DNA of 64,000 nucleotides, taken from NCBI RefSeq assembly GCF_000226115.1, contig NC_016461.1:3596001-3660000 (forward strand). Reading direction: 5' to 3'. Source of the DNA: Thermothielavioides terrestris NRRL 8126. Taxonomy: Eukaryota > Ascomycota > Sordariomycetes > Sordariales > Chaetomiaceae. Each line of letters starts with the position of its first letter. Positions within the stretch are counted from its first letter, which is position 1. Positions 26,170-37,720 of this stretch are shown in pieces. The notes under the pieces are model-generated. The model made no database searches, was not told the origin of the DNA, and was given only the letters and a program-made list of their open reading frames with translations. The position numbers were made by a program, and so were the translations under genes.

Positions 26170-28309
26170 TTTTTACGATACCTATATCAACGACAAAGGC
26201 GACTATATAGTCGATTCTCTTAGCTTATTAACGTTATCGAGTAGCAAAGTACTCGAATACAATTATATCAATATTATAGAGGGAGATACCCGACTAGCCT
26301 TCGTCGCTTATAAGATACTTCCCTATACGAGAAAGACGTTCGCTAAAGGCTATACTACTAATACCTAAAAGAGGGAAAGTACCCGACTTATAGCTAAATA
26401 AATAGGAGGAGCAAAGAAAATCGATAATACGCCTAGCGTTCCTTTGTATACCCTAGGAGCTTCTACGTCTTACTAGACTGTTATTAAAGACATTGTTACT
26501 AGAACTATTTATAATAACGAAATAATGGCTACTAAAGAAGCTGATATAGCTAAAGTAATCTAAAATAGCTTAGAGACCGTTTATAAAGAGCGATAGTAGA
26601 ATGTTACTATAGACCTTATCGTAGTGTCTAACAACAAATAGGAAGTCTATAAGGACTACGATAAAGCGCTAGATAGCAACGCTATATAAAAGCGCTTAGA
26701 AACTCTCTTAACTTATAAATATACGAAAAGGGAGTAGCCTCTACAATGTATACTAGGGATCAAGTATCTGGAAATTAGCAACGTCTCCTCTACTAGCGTA
26801 TAGCGCTAGGAAGTCTAGTAAGCTCTATATATCGCGTTAGAAGACGAGGCTACTACAACTAACGACGACCTAGACGTCTTCGACGACAATAGTACCAATT
26901 ATACTAGTGATAAGGAGGATATAGCGACTAAGCTACACTGTATCCTAGAGCTTTAAGAAACCTATATATCGTATAGATACTCTTAGCGTTTAACTAAAGC
27001 TATAAACAAGTATATCGCTACTATAAACGAAGCACTTGCTTATATATATATAGATTTTAGTTATAATAACAAATATATAGCTAAGCTAGCAATGTAATTC
27101 ACTAGGTTCTACTGTATAGTCTTGAAGAAGGATTTTAATAACAAGCCTACTAGCTTTGTATATAACCTATATATTTAAAGGATTAAAGGCACGATTAAAA
27201 GAGCCCTTAAAGAGTTCTAAGAGATAGGTATAGTTATAGTAAGCTATATACCGACTATGATAGAAATCCTTATATTACGTTATATCTCACCTAAGGGCGA
27301 GGGCAACCCTTCTATAAATATAATATTAATAGAGCTTAGACTAGCCTATTACAACAACGTCTAAGCTATAGATGTAACGAGCAATGCTAGCTATACGGTT
27401 ACTATAAACGATAACGCTATTAAATCTCTATAAGCAAATATAAAAGTGGTATAAACGTTAACTAAGGATCTACTTCAATTCGCCTAAAAGTACTAAGTCT
27501 ATATTAAAGAAGTCGAAAAAACCGTAGTAGAATTAGCAAAGTTCATTAGTATATTAGAAGCAAATAGTAAAGCTAGTAACCTAGATCCTAGTAGTCTTAC
27601 CTTCTAGGGCGACCTTGATAATATATATTATCACTAGATAGTAAAGATCAACGATCTATAGCTAGTATACAACAAGATTATAATAGATCTCCGTTATAAG
27701 AACAACGCCCTTCTAGAGAAGATCGACCTTGCTACCTAAACGACAATAAATCTATACAACGGCATTTATATAGGACTAGTATAGTGTATATAGGACGTTG
27801 AGCGCCGCTTAGTAGCTATTGAGATCTAAGTCGCTACGATAGATTTACCTACTATAAAGGCAGTTGTTATAAAACAAGCTAGAATATCCATTTAGACTAC
27901 TAGCTACTATAAAGCAGTATCTAAGATCGCTTATACTATAACTATAACTACGGTATATACCGTTAAAGCTATATAGTTGTCTATATAGAAGACGCTAAGC
28001 AAGACACCTATAGCCAAAGCTATACTATCGGTTATACTAGCAACGTTGGCTAAGACGCTATAGAGTTAGTATAACGACGATACCCGATCGACGTTAGGAG
28101 CTAAAACTGTCGAGGTTATAGGTAGTAAGCGCTAGAGAAAAGTAACAATCGACGATAAGGTGTAGGAGACGCTAATATATCCTCCTAAGAAAGTTAAGAA
28201 GATACTTATATCTACTGAACGTAGAGTAGCCACGAAGACGTCGAAGGTAGCTAGGGACGACCTATACACTAGCGATAGTATTGTCGACCTAGATAAGTGG
28301 AACAAATGA
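26170..28309 (+). pseudogene. ORF3 of E2, about 700 codons, function unknown
   Basis: One frame, interrupted only by RIP-type TAG/TAA stops, runs to a TGA at 28,307-28,309. Matching blocks with E1 ORF3 include NNKPTSF, RIKGTIKRALKEF, LRLAYYNN, TINDNAIKSL, LEANSKASNLDPSSL and RYKNNALLEKIDLAT. A helical middle part and a basic C-terminal stretch (PPKKVKK) are visible. A protein downstream of pol in a Gypsy element is sometimes env-like, but no signal peptide or transmembrane helix is evident. Not recognised. Confidence 0.55.
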
Positions 28310-28481
28310 ATAGGTAAATCGTAACGGAGGACCTTACTATAGACCAGAATAACGGATATAGAAATCCTATATAGGGTATAATGTAGATTAGTTTTCTTCC
28401 TTTCTATATGCTCCTTTATCCTATATTGAGTTCTATAATAATAGCGAGGACGCTATCTTTTTCTTCTTATCCCTAGGCACT

Positions 28482-28730
28482 TGTTATATACAACTGTAGC
28501 AAGGGTACCTATAACTATACCGCGGTTAGGGGTAACAAGCGTTCCTTTAAAAAAGGGAACCTTGCCTATAACCCCTTCGTAGAATAGCAGACTACATCAA
28601 TATACTTTTGTGATATATACTAGTGTTTAGGAGTGCCGCCTTATCAGCTAACGAGGCTAAGAGGCATTGATCTTTCTCACTTTTATACGTTTACCGCTAG
28701 ATGGTCACCGAGCACCATCTGCGTGTAACA
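28482..28730 (+). repeat. 3' LTR of E2
   Basis: It starts TGTTATATACAACTGTAGC and ends CGTGTAACA, followed by the ATATA duplication. It retains more ancestral G and C at its right end (CATCTGCGTGTAACA) than the 5' LTR does. Confidence 0.92.
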
Positions 28731-31700
28731 ATATAGTTATAGGTAAACAGTGTCTTCTACTTCGAACTTAGTAGGCGTATACTTATTATTATAATATATC
28801 TTTGTAATAACGCCTATATAATCGATCTATTCCGCTACTTCCTCTTAATACTATTGTCTAAGGATACTAATAGCTTTAGTAGAGGCAATGATACCCTTTT
28901 TACAGTAAAGTATATCTAGGATAGAGTATAGTTTAAAGCTATATACTAATTTGTTTAGTAATCTTCTAATAGTGACTATAAATATATTATTAAAGTTGTA
29001 CTATAACGTAAAGAGAAGTAGAGGCTATAGCGTTCTTAGTTTTTCTATAGCTTCTATATAAATAGCGATTTCTACTATCTAGTTTATCTTTTCTAATTAA
29101 CTATCTATCTAAGGATAATAGGCTATTAAAAAAAGGAGGCTAACGCCTAGGATATAAAAGATTTCTTTCTATAGGTTAAAAGTGAACTTAGTATCTTAGT
29201 CACTAATGATTTATACTAGAAGTCCTTAATCTATATACGTCAATACTCTAAGGATTATAACTATATATTCCTCTACTAACATTTTATCATTTCTAGCTAT
29301 AAGAAGCTTCTTTTTACTAAACTTATAGATAATAGTATATATAGCATTGAGGATTAGGTACTTTTTTATTGACTATAATATCCCTTTAGAGAGTATAGTA
29401 GGTAAACCGATAATAAAATCTATAGTAATAGTATAGAAAGGCTATAGCAATATCCAAATTAGCTAAAGGTCTCTAGGCTTTGATTCTCTTAAAGTCTAGT
29501 TCTCTTTATATATAGGGCAATACTAAATATACTTATATACTATTTAGCGCTTTTAGTTAAATATAAATACTAAGAGGTTCGCTATTATATTGTCTATACT
29601 AAAGTAGTAAGTATTATTATATACAATAGTAAGAATGTCTTTAATATAGCTACTAGGGATATAAAGCTTCCTCGCTCCTTTATAGTCAATATAGTAGAGG
29701 AGACTATCCTTTAGTTCGTAGGGTCTAAGCTATAGCTTTCGGTACTACTTTCTTCGTAGCTCTCCTTCTCGCTCTTTATATTCTCTCTACTTAGCGAGCT
29801 TCTTAACTTATTCTTCTATATCGTAGAGACTTCTAATAATCTTATTATACTAATAGTCGTTGAGGTAAGCTATAGTTAGCTTAGCTTTAAACTCGTTATT
29901 AATAACTAGTTCGAAGGTACTAGTATCTATAGTATAGTATTCCTTAGTATTAATCTAGGTAATAGACTAAATGTCCTTTAGTTCGTTAATAGCGTCTTAG
30001 GTTTTATTAAAGGTATCCTCCTTAAAGGTTAGTAAATGTAATAAAGCGTTTAGTACAACGTTGAGCTTTCCTAGTATATAGAAGATATTAAAGTCGAACT
30101 AAGATAGTTAGTTTATAGCGTTAGCGAGCTTTAGATTAGCCTTTATAAGGTCTATAGTAGCGAGAGATATATACTTTATAATACCTCTAGTCACTATATA
30201 GTCTATTAAGATGTTTATAGAGTATTACTTTAATTATACTATTTTCTAGAGCTTTTTAACTACCTATATAACAACGGCAACTTCTACTTCTATACTCCTA
30301 TACTTCCTTTCTACGTTGGAGGTTAGATAGGAGAGGAATATAATAAGCTAGATCTCGCTACTTAGGATATCTTAGCTAGGGATACTAGTATTGTCCTATT
30401 TACTATAGAGTTGAAAGACAATTGCTCTATATCCTTTACTACTTATATTGAGCTTAATAAATAGTAGCTTATTAAGATAGTAATAATATAGGAAGTACTA
30501 CTTATATAGGTATTTTTATAGTAGCCTAAAGGACTTTAGTTCCGCTAGTATAGGCTTAAATTTAGCGTTTAAGGTAAATGCCTTCTTAGCATTCTTCGAC
30601 TTAGCGATAGAAAAGTCTCCGTTTACTCTCCCTTAGGCAAGGAGTTTAGTTTTATAATCCTATAGAGGCTACGCTTTCGCTATATACTATAGGATACCCT
30701 TATATAGCTATCTAGCTATACTAAGGTACTACTCTAAGGTGTTAAAAGTATTAGAGAACTTGAGTTTCTTAAATATAGTGATCTTATCGTCTATTTTAGC
30801 TACTTCTTCGCTATTGACTATATAGCTAAGAAGTCTTACTAATAGGTAGGTTATAAAGGATTTTTCTACTAAAATATAAATATATACTTTATTAAGGATA
30901 TTAAGAAATATCTCGATATATCTAAGATACTCCTCTATATTCTTACTAACGATAATAATGTTGTCGATATAGATATATATAAAGTACTTATACTTATAGA
31001 ATAAACGGTCTATAAAGCGCTATATAAAAGCTAGTAAGTTTTTAAATCCTATTAGTATAACATTTGAGCATTCTAAACCTTTAGGATTAATAACTACTAT
31101 ATAGTTATAGTATTCTTCTATAACTAGAAGCTAGAAGAAGAATCTAAAGGCGTCGAATACTATAAAGATTATATTGCCTATTATTATATTTATAATGTCG
31201 TCTTAGTTAAGCAACGGATATATATTTGGTACTACCAACGTATTTAGAGGCTAGAGGTCTACTATAGCTCTACCTTTCGTTTTTCTAGCAACTATACAAT
31301 AGACTATAAAGACTAAGCAAGCGATAGGGGTTAGCTAGTCTATAAAGTCTATCTTTCCTTATATATATAGTTTATTATATTCTTTATTAACAATCGTTTA
31401 GTCTTTAGCGTTTAGTAGATAAACCTAAATAGGCTTAAGCTAATTTTACTATCTGTTGATAAATAGAATTTTTATCTTCTAATCCTTTAGTATAGGAACA
31501 ATGCTATAGTTATAAAAGACGTTATACTTATCTAGTAGTGCCTTTATCTTTTCTATATACCGTTTGTCCCTATTATAGACGTTCACCTCTACTACTAACT
31601 TAATATATAGGATGTCGTCTAGTCTCTCAATACTATAGGATAGCGTATAGAACTCCTGCTTAATAGGTAGCTTATACTTATCCTCTATTAGTATCTCTAT

Positions 31701-34700
31701 TATTAGTTTCTTACTACTAAGCTTCTATTGTATAGTTGTCGTTATCTATATATATTTATTATCTATAACGTTATCCTAGGTCTACTATATAAAGTTCTAT
31801 ACCATTGCCTAAATATCCTCCTCTAGGCTATACTAGAGGAGGTGTCTAATACACTATCCTTCGACAATAGTAATTAGGTGAGCAGTGTTATTCTTTATAA
31901 TAGCTTAGTATATACTTTTTATATCTATAATAGCGTCTAATATACCTTCGATATATAAAGCGAAATAGAGCTTACGTTTCTAGCTACTTAGATTATTGTC
32001 ATCGATATCTATAGGCTTAAATATAGTCTCAATTAGGTATTCCGTTATAGGTATAACTATTATAGTGTTTATAGCTTTCACTTTCTAAATTATTCTTTTC
32101 TATTCTATATATACTCTCACCTTTATATTGTAAATAGATTAGAAGTAATAGGTAGATGTATTAAAGTTAATCTTTACTCTGTTATAAAATATAAAGTTAG
32201 TTCCAATCAATAGTTTTACTTTTAAACCTTTAATAATATTAGCTATTATAGTAAAGTAATTGTCTATATTAGTACTATAGACGATTCCTTAGATATAGAA
32301 GTTAAACTCAACTTACTTCTTGACTTTGGTATAGGCTCCAACGCCTTTAATAAGGTATAGCTTTATATTAATCTAATATAGGTTCTTAGCTCATTTGGAG
32401 ATAAACTTCTTATCAACGAGGTTAGTATTGCTATTTATATCGAAGTAAACCTCAGTGCCTAGCTTACCTAGGTTCGCGCTAATATTAATTATAAAGTATA
32501 TAGCTTACTTGTCTAATGCTTTTAATAGCGGTATATAGGGCTACACTTCTATAATCTATCTTTCGATTAGTATAAAGTTTATATCTTTACTATTAAGCTC
32601 GTTCTTATTGTTACTAAGGTTACGCTAATGGTCTATTTAAGGTTATATAGGTTTATACTTATCTTCGTTGCTATTGTTAGCTATATATTTAAAAAGCTTA
32701 TAATATATTATAAAGACTTTACTATAAATAGTATATTGCTAAATCTATAAGAGCTATTATAGTAGTTTATTCTAACTTAGTCTAAGCTAGCGAAATATAT
32801 AATATAAATAGTAAAAACTATTAGCTTCTTCGTCTTCTAATTCCTTGTCCTTAGCTTTAGTATTATATTTATCGACAAGAATATACCTAGTCTTTTCTAG
32901 TATTTTACAATAAAGGTTAGCGTCTTCGTCGTCTCCTATTACTATAATCTTATTATAGTATAAGAAGGTGCTATCTTCGAACTACTTTTTATATATATAT
33001 ATTCGAATTTATTAGAGTCGTCGAGGTTAAAGTAGTCTTCCCTAGTTACTATTATCGCCTTGTTTTTAGCCGTTGAATAGTCTAAGTCCTTCTTTATAAT
33101 TATTAAATAGTTAATATCCTCTTCTATATCTAATTGTATTATAGAAGTTTTAGTTACTAAATAGCTATACTTAGTTACTATCTCTATATTAATTGTTTTT
33201 AGGTCACTAATGTTTGTTTCTACCTCTTCTCTAATAATTGCGATATCCTCTTCTGCCTCTTCCTATCTAGAAGGCTCTACTATCCTCTTAGTCGTCTCCT
33301 CGTCCTTCGTCGTTGTACTCTATATCTATATTATTAGTAATAGGATTGTAGCTAATAATATAGCCTTTGGCGATGTCCTAGCAGAGTTTGTCGTTAACGA
33401 TATATACTTTAGTATTGAAAATACTAAGGAATATACCTATCTCTATAGTTATATTTAGTTTAGAGTATAGTTAACGAAGTTCTAGATAGAGGTAGTTGTA
33501 TAGGCGTATTAGACGTTGCTCTTCAGTAGTATCTCCCTAAATATATATATATTTAAAGTATTCTATAGCGAATTTCTAGACTAGCTTGTCTTTATAGTTG
33601 TTCTTTATAGTATATCGGTTTTCATTTAGCTATTTTTCTACTTTATATCTTTTAATATTAAACTCTTTTTTTAAACGTTTAGTCTATACTTTTATAGATA
33701 TAGTTAGTACTACCTTTTCTATAGCAAAGAGCTACTATTTATACTATTATAGCACTAAGCTTTAAAGTAGAGTCTATATCTCTATATATAGGGTCTCTTC
33801 TCTTACTAGGTAGTATCTAATAATCTAATCTACCTATTTAACCTAAAGGTTAACGTCTTTATAGTATAGCTACTATTTATTGTACTATAGGTCCTAAGGT
33901 TCCTTAGACTTATTCTTTATATTTAGCTAGAAGAGACTAGTGTCTTAAATCTTCTATTTCGATATAGGTATAGACGGTTATAAAGACGTAGTACTTTCGT
34001 CCTTAGTTTTAGGCTAACGGTCTTCTATACCTATAGCCCTATTCGCCTTTTCGATTATAACGTTTAGGTTCTCTATTATTCTAGCTATCTAAGTAAAAAA
34101 GTCCTATATAGCAAAAGTGGCCTAGATGTCTATAGCTCTAATAGCTTGTCTAAAGGGTCTAGCTCCTTGTCTAAAGAGTCTAGCTATTTATCTATATAGT
34201 AGGCTTAGTATCTCTTAGAATAGTAAAGAGATACTAGAATCGACTAAACTATCTATATATTCCGTTCTAAAGTTTTAGATAACTATACCTAGTCTAGGAA
34301 GCTTAGATAGGTACTAGGATAGTTGGCTAGATATCTATAGCAATAGCTAGGAAACCTAGTCAAAAGCGTTAATTAGCTAAGCTATTAGAGATAATAGGTC
34401 TTTCTCTTTAGGTTATTAGTCCTAAGATAATAGATCCTATAATCCTTTTAGCAGTCTTTAGTAATGTCTATCGAGATTATAGCTATTAACAGTATAGGTT
34501 TTACGTCCTTATTAAGAAATAATTAGTATATCTTAGAGCTCTAGTTACTCCTAGAAGATTAAGCTTAATAGAGTTGCTAGCTAGTTCTTAGTTAGATTAT
34601 ATTTAATTCTTACTAATATTTCTAGTAGTATAGCTAGTCCTAATTATTAATCGTTAGTCCCTTAAGGCTTCAAGGTCTCTAGTAGTCCTTAACTCTTTAG

Positions 34701-35000
34701 TACTAAGGTCTTTAACGTTTCTTAGGTTAAGTCTTTAGTCTCTAAAACAGTGTCTTTAATCCTAAGGTCTAGGATAAGGTTCTTATTGATAGTAGCTTAG
34801 AGTTTATATTTAATAGTTGCGAAATAGGCGTATAAAATATAGTTGTTAAATATCTAAGAAGAAGGATACTCTAAAACGTATAGTTCTTAAGTATATCGCT
34901 ATATATAGTTGTCTCCTTTTAATATCGTCTTAAAGGATACTATAGCTACTAGGTATTTAAGTTTCTATAAGCTAATACTAGTGACCTACTAAATATTGTA
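28731..35000 (-). pseudogene. Gag-pol pseudogene of E3 (C-terminus continues at 18,137 after E2)
   Basis: This is the reverse-strand counterpart of E1 gag-pol. RT is near 30,900-31,350: the catalytic box on the minus strand at about 30,955-30,968 reads I-D-N-I, so here the second Asp became Asn, whereas E1 and E2 lost the first. Integrase is near 29,130-29,460. In-frame stops are TAG/TAA. The coding sequence is split by E2 close to the integrase/chromodomain junction. Its gag start is not defined; 35,000 is approximate. Confidence 0.8.
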
Positions 35001-35311
35001 GATAACCCTAAAGTCCCTAATAAACTTAAGAGTCTACTATATATCCCTATAGACGTTTACGTTTATAGGACTTGACTTCGTCTAGTTCCTAACACTTTAA
35101 AGGTACCTAAGGTTAGGCTAACAATATTAGCGAAACAAACTAGTTTATTATATAATACGTTTCCTAAAGTTTACTCCCTTAAAAAGGAGTATTATCTACC
35201 TTAGGCGCTACTTTATATAACTTACTAAATGTAACTTATAATATCTTATAAATTGAACTTTGCTCCCTTCAACGGGAAGCGAATAGGTTTAAATCGTTAA
35301 TAGGCATTACT

Positions 35312-35559
35312 TGTTATATATAGATAGTACTTAGTAACTATCTAGCGGTAAACGTATAAAGGTAAGAAAGATCAATGCCTCTTAGCCTTGTTAGCTAATA
35401 AGGCGGCACTCCTAAACACTAGTATATATTACAAAAGTATATTAATGTAGTCTATCTTCCTACAAAGGGGTTCCGGGTAAAGTTCCCTTTTTAAAGGAAC
35501 GCTCGTCACCCCTGACCGCGGTACGGTCATGGGTGCCCTTGCCATAGTTGCGTGTAACA
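35312..35559 (-). repeat. 5' LTR of E3 (inverted)
   Basis: Read on the minus strand it begins TGTTACACGCAACTATGGC and ends ATATATAACA at 35,312. The outer part (about 35,480-35,559) keeps CpA and TpG and is GC-rich, while the inner part is RIP-mutated. It shows what the other LTRs looked like before mutation. Confidence 0.9.
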
Positions 35560-35560
35560 C

Positions 35561-35820
35561 GGTGCCTGCGTTGTGCCCCCGGTACCCGCGTTATGGCCCT
35601 GGTGCCCACAGTATGCCCCCGGTGCCTGCGTTGTGCCCCCAGTGCCTGCGTTGTGCCCCCGGTGCCCACAGTATGCCCCCGGTGCCTGCGTTGTGCCCCC
35701 GGTGCCCGCGTTGTTGCCCTAGTGCCCACAGTATGCCCCCGGTGCTCACAATATAGCCCCGGTGCCCGCAGTATAGCCCCGGTGCCCGCGGTATGGCCCT
35801 GGTGCCCGCGGTATGCCCCC
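35561..35820 (+). repeat. Minisatellite: 13 tandem units of exactly 20 bp
   Basis: Units follow GGTGCCYGCRKTRTGCCCCC with small variations (for example GGTACCCGCGTTATGGCCCT and GGTGCTCACAATATAGCCCC). Every unit is 20 bp with no indels, and higher-order alternation of CCTGCGTTG and CCCACAGTA types is visible. The array starts one base outside the E3 LTR. It is GC-rich and shows no RIP. A degenerate partial unit follows at 35,821. Confidence 0.95.
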
Positions 35821-35885
35821 GGTGCCCACTTGCCTGCGGCTAGCCCAGGTGCCCAGGCACCTGCGTACGGCCGGCCCAGTTCGAC

Positions 35886-35980
35886 TATGCGGCGGCGTGG
35901 CCCACGATGCGGCGGCGTGGCCCACGATGTGGCGGCGTGGCCCACGATGTGGTGGCGTGGCCTACGATGTAGGCGCGTAG
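35886..35980 (+). repeat. Second 20-bp tandem repeat, about 4.7 units
   Basis: Units are TATGCGGCGGCGTGGCCCAC, then GATG-starting variants at 35,906, 35,926 and 35,946, and a partial one at 35,966. The period equals that of the neighbouring array but the unit sequence is unrelated. Confidence 0.93.
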
Positions 35981-37389
35981 AGAAAAAGAGGAAAAAGGAA
36001 AACAAATCAATTAGGAAGAGAAAACAACAATTGGAAAATGATAGGGTAGAGCTAGACCAATCAAAAGCAGTAAAAATATCTTAACAGCAATGTACCCTGC
36101 AGCTGTTATTTGTTAACAGATATGGAAGGTGGATAGCAATAACAATTAGTTAAGGGAGACCCCTGTTTTGCAGCTTAAATGACCATCGCCTTATAGCAAA
36201 ATTGAGGGCCGTTGTGTAGTATATATATTAGATGAGAAACCTCATTAGAACCCGGGCGGGTGGTTGGTGTTGCGTTTGCCTAGCGGCGCTAACTGTATTA
36301 GGCATGAGCAGGCGCCTTTTATTACCGTATTAGGCATGTTTCAAAGTTCGGTTGCGTGTCGCTCCCGCCATCACCCTAGCCGCCACTACCAGGTAGTTAA
36401 CGACGCCAACCAGCGAGAGAGCCGGCAGTTCTGGTGGTGAAACAGAACGCCTTGCAAACAGATTGGTCTCCCGTGCTCTGTACTGCCATTGGCACACGCT
36501 CTCCCTAATACCGAACCACCTTCCAAGACAAAAACTGCACCTGTCGCAACGCGCAGAAGCAAGCAATCTGGCCGTGCAGATTCCCCTCTCTAATCGGGCA
36601 CCTCCAGTCAGCACTTTCCGCCAAGCAGCAGCAGCGCCTGCTCGGCATCCGCCTGCCGCAGCTCGGCCGTCACAGCCCACGGCCCCGCGTAAGTCGACAC
36701 GGCGCGGCCACGATGACAGCGAAGACAGACCGCAAAGCAAACGGTTCCCATTCCTGTGCGTGACCGGGTATCCGGAGACCGAGCCTTCACCTGTGGGGGC
36801 ACGTGAACTCTCCGAGGCTGAAGTCGAGGGCCGCGATGGGGGGCCACAGGACGACACTACGCGTTCGTGCAGCATGAGAGCGTTATGGGGCGAGGCCAGA
36901 CCGCCCATTTGAAACGGCCGATTGCTGCAAACTAGCGCAGGCAAAAGCCGAGCAGTAAAGCACTAGGTCGGCGCCCTGAAGTGTGGTTCAAGGATGGATC
37001 TGGCTGCCTTGCGAGCTAATCGAATAATCCGACCGACTGACCGAAACGGCTGCTTTCAGCACCCGAAGACTCGAATCACCGGCGCAATGCGCGCGGCACT
37101 GGACCAACGAAGCCGTGTTAGCGAACCCAAAGCCCCCGCAGGACACTCTTGTCAGTGAAAGTCCGGACACAAGGCCACAAGTGGAACAGATTGGCCGCTG
37201 CGGACCGGGAGAGATGAAGGTAGGGTCCTTCCTTGCCCATGTTCAGGCCAGACGACTTGCTGTGAACGAGGCCGATGGTGGTTCTTGAGCACCGGCGTGC
37301 GGGTTAGCCGTGGTGTCGAGCCCGCCACGAGGGGTGACGTTCCCGGCCAGAGAAGAAGACGGACCGTTTACTCGTCGGTCTTGGACCGC
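35981..37389. other. Intergenic; no supported gene
   Basis: A purine-rich stretch (35,976-36,060) is followed by AT-rich sequence to about 36,230 that is not RIP-mutated, then by GC-rich DNA. A 12-bp direct repeat GTATTAGGCATG occurs at 36,295-36,306 and 36,327-36,338. Open frames on both strands at 36,330-36,944 lack recognisable domains and overlap each other, so I do not call them genes. Confidence 0.5.
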
Positions 37390-37720
37390 CCAAAGCACTC
37401 ATCGTGCAGGTGATGCTGCCACCCGGCGACGCCAACGCTGCCGTCGGCTTCATGTCCTTCGGCCAGGCGCTGGGCGGCATCGCCGTGTGTTCGGCGCCGC
37501 CGGTTGCGTGTTCCAGACCCTGGCCGCCGTTTACATTGCCGGGGTCCTACCGAGAGCCTCGCCCGCCGAGATCCAGGCCGTCATGGCCGGCTCCAACAGC
37601 GCCTTCTTCCGCGGTCTCGGCCCGGTGCTGCGCGAGCTGGTCGCCTGCGCCATCACGTGCGCGCTCGCAAGGATGTTTGCTGTCAATGTTGCTGCTACGT
37701 TCGGCTGTGATGTTTGTGTG
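37390..37720 (+). pseudogene. C-terminal remnant of an MFS (drug:H+ antiporter, DHA2/14-TMS type) transporter
   Basis: In the frame of 37,404 the sequence reads ANAAVGFMSFGQALGG, the conserved TM11-type segment of fungal 14-TM multidrug transporters. Just afterwards the reading continues in the +1 frame as VFQTLAAVYIAGVLP, then ELVACAIT and LARMFAVNVAATFG, which resemble the final helices. A one-base frameshift near 37,480-37,485 separates the two. No upstream transporter domains are found, so this is an isolated fragment of about 100 residues, not a gene. It lies between the repeat cluster and the first intact gene. Assignment rests on pattern recognition of the helix segments. Confidence 0.55.

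Larger units (their letters stand above)
18138..28730 (+). mobile_element. E2: complete but RIP-degraded chromodomain retrotransposon nested in E3
   Basis: The element is 10.6 kb with two ~249 bp LTRs (18,138-18,386 and 28,482-28,730) and a perfect 5-bp target duplication, so it is the most recent insertion of the nest. Internal order is primer-binding site, gag-pol, antisense frame, ORF3. The LTRs would have been identical at insertion; now they differ at roughly three dozen sites, every one a transition, as expected of RIP rather than slow neutral decay. Confidence 0.93.
28731..35559 (-). mobile_element. E3, right part: 5' LTR through integrase of the inverted copy
   Basis: Read on the minus strand from 35,559 it gives 5' LTR, gag, protease, RT and integrase, stopping at the E2 insertion. 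The first base after the duplication is contiguous with 18,132 in the intact element. The body is heavily RIP-mutated but the outermost ~80 bases of the LTR are not. Confidence 0.9.

Noticed and set aside
36330..36944. 204-codon minus-strand frame and an overlapping 149-codon plus-strand frame
   Set aside because: GC-rich DNA has few stops; neither has a recognisable domain, and they overlap on opposite strands.
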